Assembly: GCA_022570795.1 (NCBI GenBank)
Contig: JAKUDP010000023.1
Span: forward strand, 682,001 to 746,000
Direction: 5' to 3'
Length of the DNA stretch: 64,000 nt
Source: Sphaerulina vaccinii
Lineage: Eukaryota; Ascomycota; Dothideomycetes; Mycosphaerellales; Mycosphaerellaceae
This document shows, in pieces, positions 39,787 through 51,578 of this stretch. Under the pieces are notes generated by a model. That model saw only the letters and a list, made by a program, of their open reading frames with translations, searched no databases and was not told the origin of the DNA. The stretch's first letter is position 1, and each line of letters begins with the position of its first letter. Both the position numbers and the translations under genes were made by a program.

Positions 39787-40514
39787 CTCGCTTTCAAGCT
39801 CGCGAACCGATCTGGTTACAATTTTGAAAGGCATAGTAGTCGGACAAACACGGAAACAATAGTCCTCTCGGGCAGTCGAACCGACAGAGAGGCAGACTTA
39901 CGAGAACAAAGTGGACCGAGAGGAGTTAGCAAGACATCCCAAGAAAGGACTGTGTTAGACATGCATGTCACTGGAGCAGTATCGCTCTCCCGTTGTCCGC
40001 GCATCAGGCGTGCTCAGCTCCAGGAACAGGACCTGCCAAGAAAGGATAAGCTTAAGGCCTCCCGGCGTCCAATGCTTCATGCCGATCGTCCACAGTCGAC
40101 TCTCGTTGCATCCTTATGCAACGGAAGGAGAGCATCAGAGTAGTATTGCTTGCTCAGTGCAGCTCAGTCTCGGGTTCAGACCGCCCACTCCTAGCATAGA
40201 CCACCAGTAATGGGAAAGATCTACAGCAGAACAATGAAACAGGCAAGCCGACATGTCGCAAGCAATACCACTTCTGCTCTCCACGTGTCCGCAGAGTTCT
40301 CTAACATGATGCATTTGACCAGACTACTGCTACATACGATGCAACATACTGATCAAGTGGGATACCTAAACGCAGCAGTAGGAGGCCTGACTGCAACATG
40401 GATTCGCCCACCAGAACAAAACGACGATATAAGAAGATCGCTTTACCACTGACGATACTTACCTCTTCATCACCTGAGCAGCATCTTTCTATTCACTACT
40501 CACATTCAACAAAC
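39787..40514. other. Intergenic, nothing recognised
   Basis: 728 bp, upstream region of the DPBB protein gene. Confidence 0.4.
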
Positions 40515-41098
40515 ATGCAACTCGCTTTCATCGCCGCAGCCTTCGCAGGCCTCGCTGTCGCTTCTCCTCTCGTGGAACGTTATGTAACCCACAACGGTAT
40601 ACTCAATTTCTCCATACACCGCACCCATGATCCAGCTGACATGAAGTTTCACAGGCCCAGCAACTTACTACACCCAAGACGGCAACGCCGGCTCTTGTGG
40701 TCAATACCACAAAGACAGCGATTACATCGTCGCCATATCTCAAGATGCTCCTTTCACCTACAACGGTCTGTCGTCGGTCCTGTTCTTATTGATATGCCTT
40801 CTCACTGACTGTATTGTGCTAGCTCACTGCGGTCAGACCGTCACGATCAAGAACGTAGGAGGTGGAGACAATAACAATGGCGTTGGCAAGACTATTACAG
40901 CCACTGTCGCCGACACCTGCCCAAGCTGCGATCCAGACCACCTTGATCTCAGCACTGGTGCTTTCAAGGCTTTGACGGGCGGACATTTGGACCCACCTGG
41001 GGAGTTTAACATTCAGTGGTAAGAAATCACTGATGAACATAACCTACCTACAACATGTCTGAGACTGACGCTTACCGTTTACTAGGCACTTGAACTAA
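40515..41098 (+). CDS. Secreted double-psi beta-barrel (RlpA/expansin-like) protein
   Basis: 127-aa precursor in four exons; introns 40579-40654, 40766-40822 and 41019-41085. Signal peptide MQLAFIAAAFAGLAVASP. The mature part is one DPBB domain: ATYYTQDGNAGSCGQYHKDS, DAPFTYNAHCGQTVTIKNVG, ITATVADTCPSCDPDHLDLS, FKALTGGHLDPPGEFNIQWH ending LN. This small-DPBB architecture (no CBM) is common among fungal secreted proteins induced on hosts and related to plant barwin/PNP folds; catalytic activity is not expected. Candidate apoplastic effector by size and secretion. Confidence 0.85.
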
Positions 41099-41310
41099 GC
41101 GCGCGTGGAGTGACTTAAGGAGAAGATAGATAGAGAGTCCATAGTCAATGGTGATGATACTTTCGTTTGCAAACGCTTAATGTTCCTACTGTGTTCAGTG
41201 AACTAAAGTCGTGCTTCTTGGTGACAATCTACGCGTCTGTGCTGTACTATACGATACTACTGTAGCTGTAGCTTCATACACTGAGTGTCCCGTCTCTTCT
41301 TTTGCCATTT

Positions 41311-43110
41311 CTATATAGCAGAAGCATTCAACGTATTCCACCAACTCGTGAACAACTCGACCTTGACACCCTCAACATCCGCAACAGGAATCTGCTGATA
41401 GCCCACATCAAAGCTGCCGTTGTTCGTAGCATTGCTAGGTCCAAGATGGAAAGTTTCCGCAGCAGTGACATTTTGCGGCTCCCAAGCAGACAGAATGGTA
41501 CCATTCGTATTACTTCCTCCCTCATTAGGGTTGCCGGTCTTGATGAAATTCGCCCAGTAAGCATTGACAGTGCTTGCGATCGTATAGTCCACATCCGTCC
41601 AAGGATAAAGTTGGTTGTACAAGTTATTGAAGATGTAAGTAAATCTCAGACATGTGGAAAGCGCCTTTGGTCTGACCAGGTGGAGCGTGATCCCAGAAGT
41701 AAGTCCAAACAGGAGATCTAGCGTTTCCTTGAGTCCATAGTCTTTGCCAGTTCCAGGTTCCGATGAGTGCTTTATCTCGTACGAACATGTTAGATTGCAT
41801 ACCGGCTGTTGTGTTGTCGGCGGCAGGGTATGCTGCGAGGAATGGAGCAGAGGCGTTACCGAAGTATGCTGCTATGGTTGAGTTCAGCTCAAATGGGGTA
41901 CTGCTTGCGCCTGGAGTTGCGCCATCTTCGTCTTTCGTGTTGCCGGTCATTACTGGAACATCATTGATGGGTCCGAGAGCCAGACGCTCGAAGTATGTTA
42001 CAGGAAAGACGTAGCCATCGAGAGTACTGCGGAAGTTGGCGAAGTTGGTGAAGCCCGATACTGAATTGATGGTAGCAGCAGATACGTTGGTGCGCAGCTC
42101 TTCTAGAGTGGTGACATTGCAGAGAGACAACTGGTAATTGCAAGTGTCAGTATTGATTGCAATGTGATACAAGTAGCGATTTCTGCTTACCAGTTCTTCG
42201 AAGAGTGAAACAGAAGTAGTCATGTTGTTGTAACCCTCGGCAACACCTGGCGCATCTGGATCACGAGGATCGCGAACACCACTCTCCACGATCGCACCAT
42301 GGATCAGGCCCTTGGCGAGGGGCGAGTTCAGGAGATGGTAGGTAGCAGCACTTCCTGCAGACTGGCCCACCGCTGTGACACGATCTGGGTCACCGCCAAA
42401 GTCCTCAATATTGTCCTGGACCCATTGAAAGGCAGCCACCTGGTCGAGTGCGCCATAGTTGCCAGTCGTCTTGTTCCCGGATTTGGCATACAGCTCCGGT
42501 GACGCAGCCCAGCCGTACGGGCCAGCACGATAGTTGTAGGTAACGACGATCACATCTTGTAAAGCCATGCCAGACCCATCGAACATGGCCCATGAGTTTG
42601 TGCCGCCAGCCGGGTATGACCAGACCTGCAAACATGTCTGTCAGCATGCCTCCGATCACAATACTCTGAGTTGGTTCTTACCATGACAGGCAACTTCGTT
42701 GACGTGTTCGTTTGCGCAGACCAGACGTTCAAGTTTAAGCAGTCCTCGTCGACAGTCGGATCTGGTGTACCAAATGGCTCTGTGCCTACTGGGCAGCCAG
42801 ACTTGAACTCAGAGGCAACGTACGTCCCATTCCATCCAGAGTAGGGTTGAGGTGCGCGAAAGCGATTGGCACCACCGGCGTCTGCAGCGAAGTTGATGCC
42901 TCTGAACACAGTAACCTTGTCCCAGCCGTCGATGTAGCTACAGCAAGACTCATTGAGTGCTGGTACACCTTGAATCTTACCATATACCGTGGTGAGAGTC
43001 TGGTTGTAGAGCGGCAGACCAGTTGATGTTTCGTTGGTGCTGGTGGCAGCTACCACTCCTACTGTGGCTGCTGAGGCCACAGCCAAGACTCTGGCATGGC
43101 TTGTCTTCAT
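41311..43110 (-). pseudogene. Secreted type-B carboxylesterase/lipase gene with +1 frameshift
   Basis: Alpha/beta-hydrolase with signal-like start (MKTSHARVLAVASAATVGVV). Exons 43110-42682, 42625-42191 and 42130-41311 (introns of 56 and 60 bp). Family blocks: FRGINFAADAGGANRFRAPQ, DEDCLNLNVWSAQ, TYNYRAGPYGWAA, the nucleophile elbow VTAVGQSAGSAATYHL, and HMSEI for the catalytic His. Summed exon length is one base over a multiple of three: after HMSEI the frame must shift to give YYIFNNLYNQLYPWTDVDYT, and no intron fits. Dropping one T of the TT at 41637-41638 in the alignment would restore the expected order. Rich in N-glycosylation sites. Either inactive in this strain or a base-call error. 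Confidence 0.75.
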
Positions 43111-45496
43111 GTTCGTTTCGAAAGACCTGGAGTGAAGTCAATGCCACCCATAACGAGTCTCTTCAGCGCCATGATATACGCATGCTGGCGGTGTTTCGTG
43201 AGCAGATCTTCTCACCGTCCACGCGTCTTCGTGGAGCGAATATCCGTGCATGGCCAGTCTATTCGCCGTTGTCCAGGCGGTAGCAGTGGGCCCTCCGTTC
43301 AGTGTAACGACAACGAGCCTATCAAATATGCTTTTGGCCATGATGCTAATGGATGTTCGTCGGATACTCGCTTGTCGGGTCTCGTTCAGGCTACACGCAC
43401 GCGTATGTGGCAGTGCGTAGAGTCCGGTAAGTTGACGGAAACTGGTTTCCGAGTGTGAGTAGACATTACCGACAGCCTTACCAAGAGTTGAAAACATCTG
43501 GTGAACGCACGTGGTTATACCACATGATATAGGACAGCAGAGTTGCCACACCCCACGAATGGGTGACTGTTCTTGGACACTCATACAGAAAAATTCGCTG
43601 GTCTCACTGAGCCTCTCGAAGTTGTTGTGGTGCTGGTACCGTAACATATCACTGATTCGTGTCCGTGGCCATTGTGATTCGGAGTTCTCGTAGGCTCGTA
43701 CGAATAGCAGCTCGCATGGCAAACGCAAGCGACGATGCTTCACATATATATGCCAAAGTCGCATTTCTTTGCACTCGGTGGTTCTTGAATTGGCTTCATG
43801 CTTGCTCCTGCATACAGCTTCGTCAGGTCTGTCGCTGTGATCGGTGTCTCATCAGAGCACTTGAATGCATGCGGGCCACAAGCTTGTAAGATCGAATCGA
43901 AGTCCTGTTGCTCTGCGCTGATGAGAAGCAGAAAGAGAGGAATGGGTGAGAAGATTTCTCCGCTACTATCTCAAATCTCAGGCCCGATGACGCTTACCTA
44001 ATCTGTGCAGTCTCAGAATATGAGTCTGGAACGACTCCATCTTCTTCCCCTGCACTCCTCCGACCACTTCACCTCCTCAACCAACAAACAAGCTTCACAG
44101 AGTGCACAAAGATCATCGATCTCCCATTGCACTGCAAACGATCAGATGTGCGCACAACACTGAAAACCATTCACCCGCACTCCGTGTCCACGCGTCGACA
44201 ATTCTCACACTTGTTTCTCGGCGTATTCGTGGTACAATATGCCGGCGACGGCTATATAGGCGGCTGTCTCGCACTTTCTGTGTTGCCATTTCACGATCAG
44301 TATCCATTCCTCAGCTCTGAAGATCCGATCAACAGGAATTCCTTCATCCATCAAGCCTGGAGCCCTCCACAAGTTCCGAGCGACACGAAAGAAGCGCAAG
44401 TTCGGCGAAGCACAGGCAATTGACTATGGACCTTTAAATCTGGCAGTCAACAGCGATGAGGCTGCTAATCAATTCGATCGCGGCCGTCCGTGCAATGGTT
44501 TCGCCACTCCAAGACGGGCTAAATGGTCTCTGCTTGACCTCACTCGTGGCTGACGGATCTTCAAAGTACGAGAATCTGGAACTAGCCACAGATATCGAAG
44601 CAAGCGCCATATTGGCAGCCATACGGAACAACATGCGAACGCGAACGATCGACGGCGCTGCTCGCAGGTCCAGCGTCAGTGGTGCCATGATGGGCTTTGC
44701 TTCCGTGCGCGTGTGCGGAGAGAGGCTCGAGAGACAGAGTCGTAAAGTCATCAGGCTGAATACCTAGGTATTGATCTGTTGTCCGTCAAACTCATCAAGG
44801 CTACACAAGCATCAAACGGAGCGGTACATTGGAGCAAAGTCAGCCCATCCTGGAGGCCTATCATGACCTTCTGGTCCCGGACACAGCACGCCATCGTTAG
44901 AGATGCATGTACACCCGTGGGTGGCTTAGAAACACCGTGAGCACGAGTGTTACACTGGTGTAGCACCGGTGTGCACCAGATCTTGGCAGTATACCAGGCC
45001 TATTCCGTCCAGCGTGGCCGAATCTGCTCGATAATGAACTCTTGCCAAGGATATTACTCGTTGTGTACACCGGTGGGCGGCTTAGGACCACGCTGTACAC
45101 AGGTGGAAACACCTTGTGTTGCTAATAGTGTATTTGTGGGCGACATCTCTAGCCATCGTGTGACATCTGGTCGCTTTCATCTAAGATCCCAGCATTACCA
45201 TGCAGAGCGCTGCTGAACCGCTAAGCCCTACTTCGAATTGTAGAACACGCCTTGTTGCTTCTAGAAGGCGTCCAGACATGTCTCACTGTGTTATTTGCAG
45301 CCTAGCTCTCTCGTGGGAGCAAGCATAATGATAGCAAAGACGCTCCGGAGCTGTACTAGGCCCGCCGGATGGGTGACTTATGGCCTCCAAACCTCGCATA
45401 CAAATGTAAGTCCAGAGTCCGTATTGTTTACTGGTCAGCATCAACCCGCACCACCTCACCACAACCAACAATTCAAAGCAACTCTACCCAGAAACC
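43111..45496. other. 2.4-kb gene-poor region
   Basis: Short frames only. Holds a cluster of ACACYNGTG-type motifs at 44909-45105, listed separately; otherwise nothing recognised. Confidence 0.4.
44909..45105. repeat. Cluster of ACACC-GGTGT-like palindromic motifs
   Basis: TGTACACCCGTGGGTGGCTT (44909) is repeated as TGTACACCGGTGGGCGGCTT (45064). TACACTGGTGT, GCACCGGTGTGCACC and GTACACAGGTGG lie between or beside them: five half- or full-palindromic sites in under 200 bp. Confidence 0.4.
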
Positions 45497-45822
45497 ATGC
45501 AGATCTCAGTCATCCTCGCAGCTCTCGCCTCAACGGCCTTCGCTGCCGACATTGTCTACCAATGCGGTACCACCAACACTCTAGGAAAGAAGTACAACAA
45601 CTGCTCTCCTGCAGACAGACAAAGATGTGTTGCAGGCTGTCAGCCAAACTGTGGCTTTGATTACCGTATCTGGGATGCATCTTTTGAGTGAGTGCTCACC
45701 ACGACCAACTGCTTAATGCAGAATACTGATTTGTCTATAGTTTTGCCAGTGGCACCTGCGACTGCTGGTGTCCATGCACCAACAACTGCGGTAGCGAGGG
45801 CTTCAATTCCGGAGGGCCTTGA
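45497..45822 (+). CDS. Small secreted cysteine-rich protein
   Basis: 90-aa precursor in two exons (intron 45688-45740). Signal peptide MQISVILAALASTAFAAD. The mature protein of about 73 residues has ten cysteines: IVYQCGTTNTLGKKYNNCSP, RQRCVAGCQPNCGFDYRIWD, FASGTCDCWCPCTNNCGSEG, ending FNSGGP. An even cysteine number implies five disulfides. No family is recognised. Size, secretion and Cys content make it a candidate effector or antimicrobial-type protein; this is inference only. Confidence 0.8.
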
Positions 45823-46085
45823 GAGGAGACTCCTGCCCTCGAGGAAGCAATTGCTCTGCAGTAGCACCTGAATTCACAAGGACGATCTTGACGATGCTGA
45901 AATGGATCTAAAGCAACCATCACGACGATACAGAACGACAGGCGTGGGGCGATGTATATAGGGAAACGATAGCACAGGCAAATGATGAGCTTTTCTGGAC
46001 TACACATCTACTTTGTCTACTTGCTCTACCATTACACTCCTCTAATACAGAATGTCACGATCTCCTAACAATCATTCGAATACTT

Positions 46086-46868
46086 CTAGCCGAGAGACCA
46101 GCTGTGAGTAGCCTTACACCTCCCTTGACTGAGATGCATATCTCTAGCTGATGATCGCGAGAATTGCTGCCCACAAAAAGCACAAGTATGCTTATGGCAC
46201 GCGCTTTGCTCTCTACAGTGCCTTCTATACGTGCTCGAGGAGGAAAACTTTCGTCCATTGCATCCATGCTCCCAGCAGCAATAGACAGTGGTAGGACTTG
46301 AAGGTCCGGGATCTGGGCTATGCATCATGCTTGGTGTTTCAGGCGTGTATGGCCCACTGCTTTGTTGCCATTCGCCAAGTGGTGGGAGTAGTAATGCTGC
46401 TCCAGTGGCTTCGAGGACTTCTTCGGGGCTGATCGAAGTGTCTTGGTATGTTACTGAATTGAGCGTGTCTGTCCATATTGAGGTATCGAAGTCGACCATG
46501 GGTTGTCCGAGTATTGCTTGTTGGTATTCGTTCAACGGGAGGTGATGATGTGGCGTAATTTGATCTGACCATGTAGGAGAACATTGCGTAGTGGAGGATA
46601 TGGTCGGACATAGTTCAGGCAGTATGAGACTCTCCACGCTGTCCATTTGAATCATCTGTGTTTCCGAAGTGCCGAACACAGCCATGTTCTGGTTGAGCGG
46701 AGCTGCGAGGTTCGAAATGTTTTGTGTTGCTTCATTGTGATCTGTGTATGTGTTTGGTTGTGCTAGGACATCGTCCTCTCTTGGCAACTCGTTTGTATCG
46801 ATCGCAATCAATGATAGTGCCTCTTTAGTGAACGGCATTTCTGAGGTATGACTATTACGCCAATTCAT
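46086..46868 (-). CDS. C2H2 zinc-finger transcription factor
   Basis: 260 aa, single exon. The N-terminal 190 residues are Ser/Thr/Pro/Gln-rich and probably activation-domain-like (SVTYQDTSISPEEVLEATGA, GPYTPETPSMMHSPDPGPSS). The C-terminus has two C2H2 fingers: CCWEHGCNGRKFSSSSTYRR HCREQ and HTCAFCGQQFSRSSARDMHL SQGRC, the second ending in H-x4-C rather than H-x3-5-H. No target or pathway can be inferred; the nearest gene is the cysteine-rich secreted protein, convergent. Confidence 0.8.
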   Translation of the reverse strand: MNWRNSHTSEMPFTKEALSLIAIDTNELPREDDVLAQPNTYTDHNEATQNISNLAAPLNQNMAVFGTSETQMIQMDSVESLILPELCPTISSTTQCSPTWSDQITPHHHLPLNEYQQAILGQPMVDFDTSIWTDTLNSVTYQDTSISPEEVLEATGAALLLPPLGEWQQSSGPYTPETPSMMHSPDPGPSSPTTVYCCWEHGCNGRKFSSSSTYRRHCREQSACHKHTCAFCGQQFSRSSARDMHLSQGRCKATHSWSLG

Positions 46869-48208
46869 TGTACTGAAGTGGCTGGTTCGTTTGCGGCATT
46901 GCTTGAGGGGCAGTAGAGTCAGGCGGTGGTAGTCCTTATGAGGCTGACGGCTCCATCACGCTCGGGAACGATGATTGAGATCAGTGAGTTCACCATCCCA
47001 GATCCTTCGTGCTTTCAGTTTGATAGTGACTTTCTTCAAAGCCTCGCTACTCCTTGCCTACCTGTGAGATCCTTCAGAAGCTAAGTGACACTCGAGACGA
47101 TGGCAAGGTATGCTTAATCATCATTTAAGGTGATGCTTGAGGTTTCTCGCTGCTACCGGGTGGCAGTGATTGCATCAAGCGTAGTATCTGACCCAGTCGA
47201 TCTCGCATTAGCACAGTGCTCCGCAGGGTACTGCCACGTGCTACGGACCACGTTGCGCTGATCTCCAACGAGCCCTCACATCCTATTGTACCCTCATGGT
47301 CTCGGGCAAGCTGTCTCGTCAGTCTATGCTGAACAGGTCTGCAGCTAATGGCAAACGAGGCATGATCATTGCTTCTGTATCCCGCGGTGCGGCTTGGCAG
47401 AACCATCTCTCGCCGACAATGACTTTGATGTCAGAACTCTCGTCTCGATCGGTCCTCTGCGCAGCTGTTAAGGCCTTTCGGGAGGCAGAACGTTGTATTG
47501 CAGCGTTAAGCAACTGTGTTGGCAATGCTTAGATTAGCCAACGAGATTGCTTGATCTCCTCGACCATTGCATATGCCAAGGCACTTTCGGATGCCGAAGG
47601 AGTGACTACTGCAGGATAAAGACCAGAACCGTGTCTAGCATTTGGATAGTGTGAGATATATAGGGCATCGCGTGGTCCTTGGTGCCATTTCAATCCTCCG
47701 CCAAGGCTGCTATAACGGCGAGCTGAACCGACACTTGACAAGATCGTCGAGATCTACCTCAGCTCGTGGAAGTTATGCGAGGGGTGCGAGTGGGTAGCTT
47801 TCATCTACCAAACCGGAAGGAGAGTATGCCGTGGTACGGGGAGCGAGGTAGAGATGCTGCTTCGAGTTTGCCTGTGAAGCATGTCATGACCGGCGCGCCA
47901 AAAAAGAGCATCCGAATCGAACGAGGCCTTTTCGGAATCTCCGACCAAGGTACGAGAGTGTGAAAGCGTCCTGTAGAGGAAGCGCGAATAATTTGAGATG
48001 AGAGAAGTCGTCAAATGCAAAGTTGTTAGGTGGAGGAAGATTGACGATGAATTCCCAACTCGTCACGAAAAGACGGAACGGTTGCTGACATAAGCCAGAG
48101 ATGCTTGGAGGAAGAACTTCTGCATTGCAGTTTGTGTCCCTCCAGTTCGTTGTTCAGTTTCAGAAACTTGATGTGCTTTCATGCTCTTGATGTGGAGGAT
48201 TGCTGGTC
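46869..48208. other. 1.3-kb intergenic region, nothing recognised
   Basis: No coherent coding frame or RNA signal is seen. It contains the promoter of the zinc-finger gene. Confidence 0.4.
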
Positions 48209-49246
48209 TTACTCTTCAGGTGGCGCATAGTCTCCCGGCAGCACAATCAACTCTTCATTCTCGTCGAGATAGTACCAATGATTGAACCTCTCTGGTTTCT
48301 GCGCAGCCTGGCCATACGTTGACCATCTGAGGATTTCGAGCTCATCCCACGCACTTTCTGCGTCAACATAACTTATCCCGTAGTCTGCCGAGCTGGTCTG
48401 GTTGTAGTTGATCTCATTGCTATCGGCTTGACCGGCTATCAATTCCTCCCACCACCCGTGCGACTCCTTAAGAATGGATGCTATGAATGTGGTGTTCTGG
48501 TAGCCCTCGCCAGCTATAGTAAGAATCCCATCGCCACGTGGAACTTTGTAGGTCTGTAGTATCATTTTTAGCGACGAGTGAGCACGTCTATTCTGGCCGA
48601 CGAGCTAACTCACCCGAAACCACTGTCTGTAGCTTTCAGCGACGCCAGGACGATATCGATCCAGGGCCTGAATTTCGTTGACATATGGTGCCAAGGGATC
48701 GTTCACATCGATAACCAGCATCTTCCAGTCTGTCTCGTCGCCATCTACGACAGCAAGCCCGCCGAGTACCTTGACTTGCTTGATTTGACCCACAAAGCCA
48801 ATGTCCTGTCCGATGTCAAAGGCATCAATGGGATCATTATCGCCGGGAAAGCCAGTGAACGAATGGTTAAGGTTGGGATTCTCCCATGTCTGCGGGATTG
48901 AACCATAGAGGAAAGGGTAAGAGCGATGCGGCCAAATGCTTTCCACGAAACGTGGTCCTTCGTCGTTGTCATCGTGGAAGATGGGGTTCAAGGGCTCATC
49001 GCGGCGTATTTCGATCTTGCCATCCTCCCAACGAGGAAGTTCCAAGACGAAGTTGACGATAGATGCGTTGTTGGTGTCCGGAAAGAGCGGTACATCGTGC
49101 CAGAAAGAGGCCGGCTTGCCATTGACCTTGAGATGTAAACGGTAGTCCAATGTGTTGCGTCCACCCGTCTCTGTTAGGCTGTACTGTTGAGCGCCAGCCA
49201 GGAGCGCGGTCAGTGGCGTAGTGAGCAATATTGCCGTTGCGAGCAT
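48209..49246 (-). CDS. Secretory-pathway inorganic pyrophosphatase (family I)
   Basis: 325 aa in two exons (intron 48554-48613). From ATG 49246 there is a clear signal peptide (MLATAILLTTPLTALLAGAQ), unusual for soluble family I pyrophosphatases. The catalytic core is intact: WHDVPLFPDT, VVEIPRW-equivalent VLELPRWEDGKIEIRRDEPL, YGSIPQTWENPN and the metal signature GDNDPIDAFDIG, then GLAVVDGDETDWKMLVID. Several NxT/S sites (NNAS, NHS, NTT, NQTS) fit passage through the ER. It hydrolyses PPi to Pi, presumably in the vacuole, wall or outside. Longer in-frame N-terminal starts exist but add unlikely sequence. Confidence 0.85.
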
Positions 49247-50466
49247 CTCTTCGGATAATGAGAAGAATTGCGAGGCAGAAATGTTGTGTTCTGGTAATAT
49301 ACACATACCGCCATACTGGCAATACGTGTGAGCTCGCTCAGTACCCATTGAGACGAGCATCAACGCCAATTCTTGGACCGAAAGTCCACAGCCAGTGAGG
49401 AAGCCTGCCATCACGTAGACAATAAATTAAGCACATAGTGCCATCTTGCGCTCGCTAACGCGTGTAGAAGACTATCCACGTGGTCGCAGACGCACGCGAC
49501 ATTTGCAGGTTTGTGACGAAACCAAGGCATGGCGTCGTGGGCAACTTGGCGTCGGTCTTGTGAGCGACTTGGTATCTCAAAAGATGTTGCTCTGGCTTGT
49601 AGTCCATTCCTCGCAGCCGATCAAGAGCTGAAGAGAGGACAGACGACACGAAGCCACCGCGACGAACGCGTTCGCGTCCATGGTGTTGCTGGACTCGTCC
49701 CCCCATTTTTGGTATTGTGACTTGCCAATTCAAGCCTGTCTGCGGGAGGCTGCTGGGATATGAGGTTCAACGGTCCTTCACTTCTGATCGGCTCATGCGA
49801 TGGGAAATACCGTGGCGTCGAAGATGTTGTCAGCATTGCCAAGCGACACAAGCAATTCACTTCACTCTGAGATGGTAATTCTTCTTCCATCAGTTTTACA
49901 CCAACATCATCATCGTCATCATCGTTACTGGACGGAAGTACTTTTGATGGGGTCTACTGTGTCTTACTCCCCGGTCGGGCAGTGTGACGCTCAAGGGACC
50001 ACGTCCCATGGCACTGCCGAGTCGACTCTTTCGCGATGCTGAGGATAAACGGAAAGGCAGATTGAGCTCAAGCAAAACACGAGGACTAGCATGATTGGTG
50101 TCACGTTGCCAGTGATCAGTCTACTCGCTGTTGTGCCTTGGACGTGCGAAGGCGCCTCTCCTGCAATCGACAGACTGGCCACGACCGGGCAGCAACTGTC
50201 TCAATATTCTGTCACAGTCTCTGTTCACTCGTGGCCGATCAGTCTGCTGCCGAGATCGTGTCAAGTGACGAGAGAAGTAGCAAGCTTGACGAGTTTCCAT
50301 TACCTGACTAAGACTAATAAGAAACAGCAAGCAAAATCATACAATCATCCTCAGATCCTTCCTCAGCAGCCATGGCAGCCACTTCCCATCATTACCGTCG
50401 CCAGTAGCCTCAGCTCGCAGTCGTCATCGCAGTCCTCAGCACTTGCGCTAGAGTACATGAGTCTCT
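49247..50466. other. 1.2-kb intergenic region, nothing recognised
   Basis: Short frames only. No repeat or RNA gene identified. Confidence 0.4.
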
Positions 50467-51578
50467 CTATGCACCAGTCAAGACTGTGCTGTAGGTGAAG
50501 CCGTTAGACTTGATGACAAGTGCCTGACCTGGCTGTTCAGCATCGCCGGTGTCGCAGCCGGTGAAGGTGCCCTTGAACAAAGTTGCTGCGCTGTATGCGC
50601 TGAGGTAACCCTTTTGACCGCCTGGAATCGAGAAGCCCTCCTGGAGGCTTGTGGTGCTGGACTCAGTGTATTCCATTCCGAATGTGGCAGACACTTCGAA
50701 GAGACCCTCGATACCACCACCGGCAGTGACGGAGTATGAGGTAGAGACGCTCTCGGTGTGCTCTTGTCCCTCGGTGATCGTGCAACCATTGTCACCACCG
50801 TTTACACAGTCGACGATGTTCGAGATCTGAACGCTCTGGGACTCAGATGGAGTCTGGCTCTCGATGTTGAAGCCAGAGCACTTGCCGTCACGCTTGCGGA
50901 GAGGTGCTGGGTCTGCCACCATAGGAGAGTCGGCTGGGTATGGGCGAGAGAAGAGGTTGGTCTGAATGCCGCTGGTTCCAACTGTGCGCTTGGCTGGCTG
51001 CTCGAAGATGGAGCGCTTCTTAGCGACGGCAGCACCTCCAGATGGGTAAATCGAGACTCCTGGAGCGTCACCACCCTTGTTGAACAAGACGCAGTTTTGG
51101 TTGTCGATAAGAGTGGCGAACACAGCACCAGCTGGTGAATGTCAGCAACTGTACGCGGATCGGGTTATTCTATATGCTGTCTGTGGTACTCACGTCCGTT
51201 TGGTGGGCAAGTCTGGTCCTGGGTGTATACCAGCTGGATGTCGGGCTTTGGTGTGTCCTGAAGCTTGACGTAGAATGGAGTTGTGGCTGGAAGGCCAGCG
51301 GAGTTGCAGCCATAATCACCGGAGTGTGTCAGGTTGGTGTATGTGTACAGGCAAAACGATCCAATCTGCGAGTTGCAGTCCTGGTCGCTGAAGAAACCAA
51401 CATCGGCCACGTATTCTTGGTCCTGAATACTGTTAGCTCTTCAATGGGCGATACCATTTCTGGTTCGACTTACACCTGATCCTTCACCACATCCATCTGG
51501 TCCTGCACGCTTGACGATGGTGTAAGCGGAGCTGGCAGTAGCCAGGAGGGCTGCGGCCACAACTGAGTTGGCGTGCAT
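50467..51578 (-). CDS. Secreted protein with amphipathic beta-hairpin region (function unknown)
   Basis: 332 aa from three exons; introns 51423-51473 and 51132-51193. Signal peptide MHANSVVAAALLATASSAYT followed by a kex2-like KR. The N-terminal half is Cys-containing (FFSDQDCNSQIGSFCLYTYT, LVYTQDQTCPPNGPGAVFAT), with further dibasic sites (KKR, RKRDGK). The C-terminal half, ESVSTSYSVTAGGGIEGLFE then VSATFGMEYTESSTTSLQEG, is a Ser/Thr-rich alternating stretch followed by FSIPGGQKGYLSAYSAATLF. This recalls the pore-forming hairpin of aerolysin-like proteins, but I cannot assign the family with confidence. Possibly a secreted defence or interaction protein. Confidence 0.75.
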
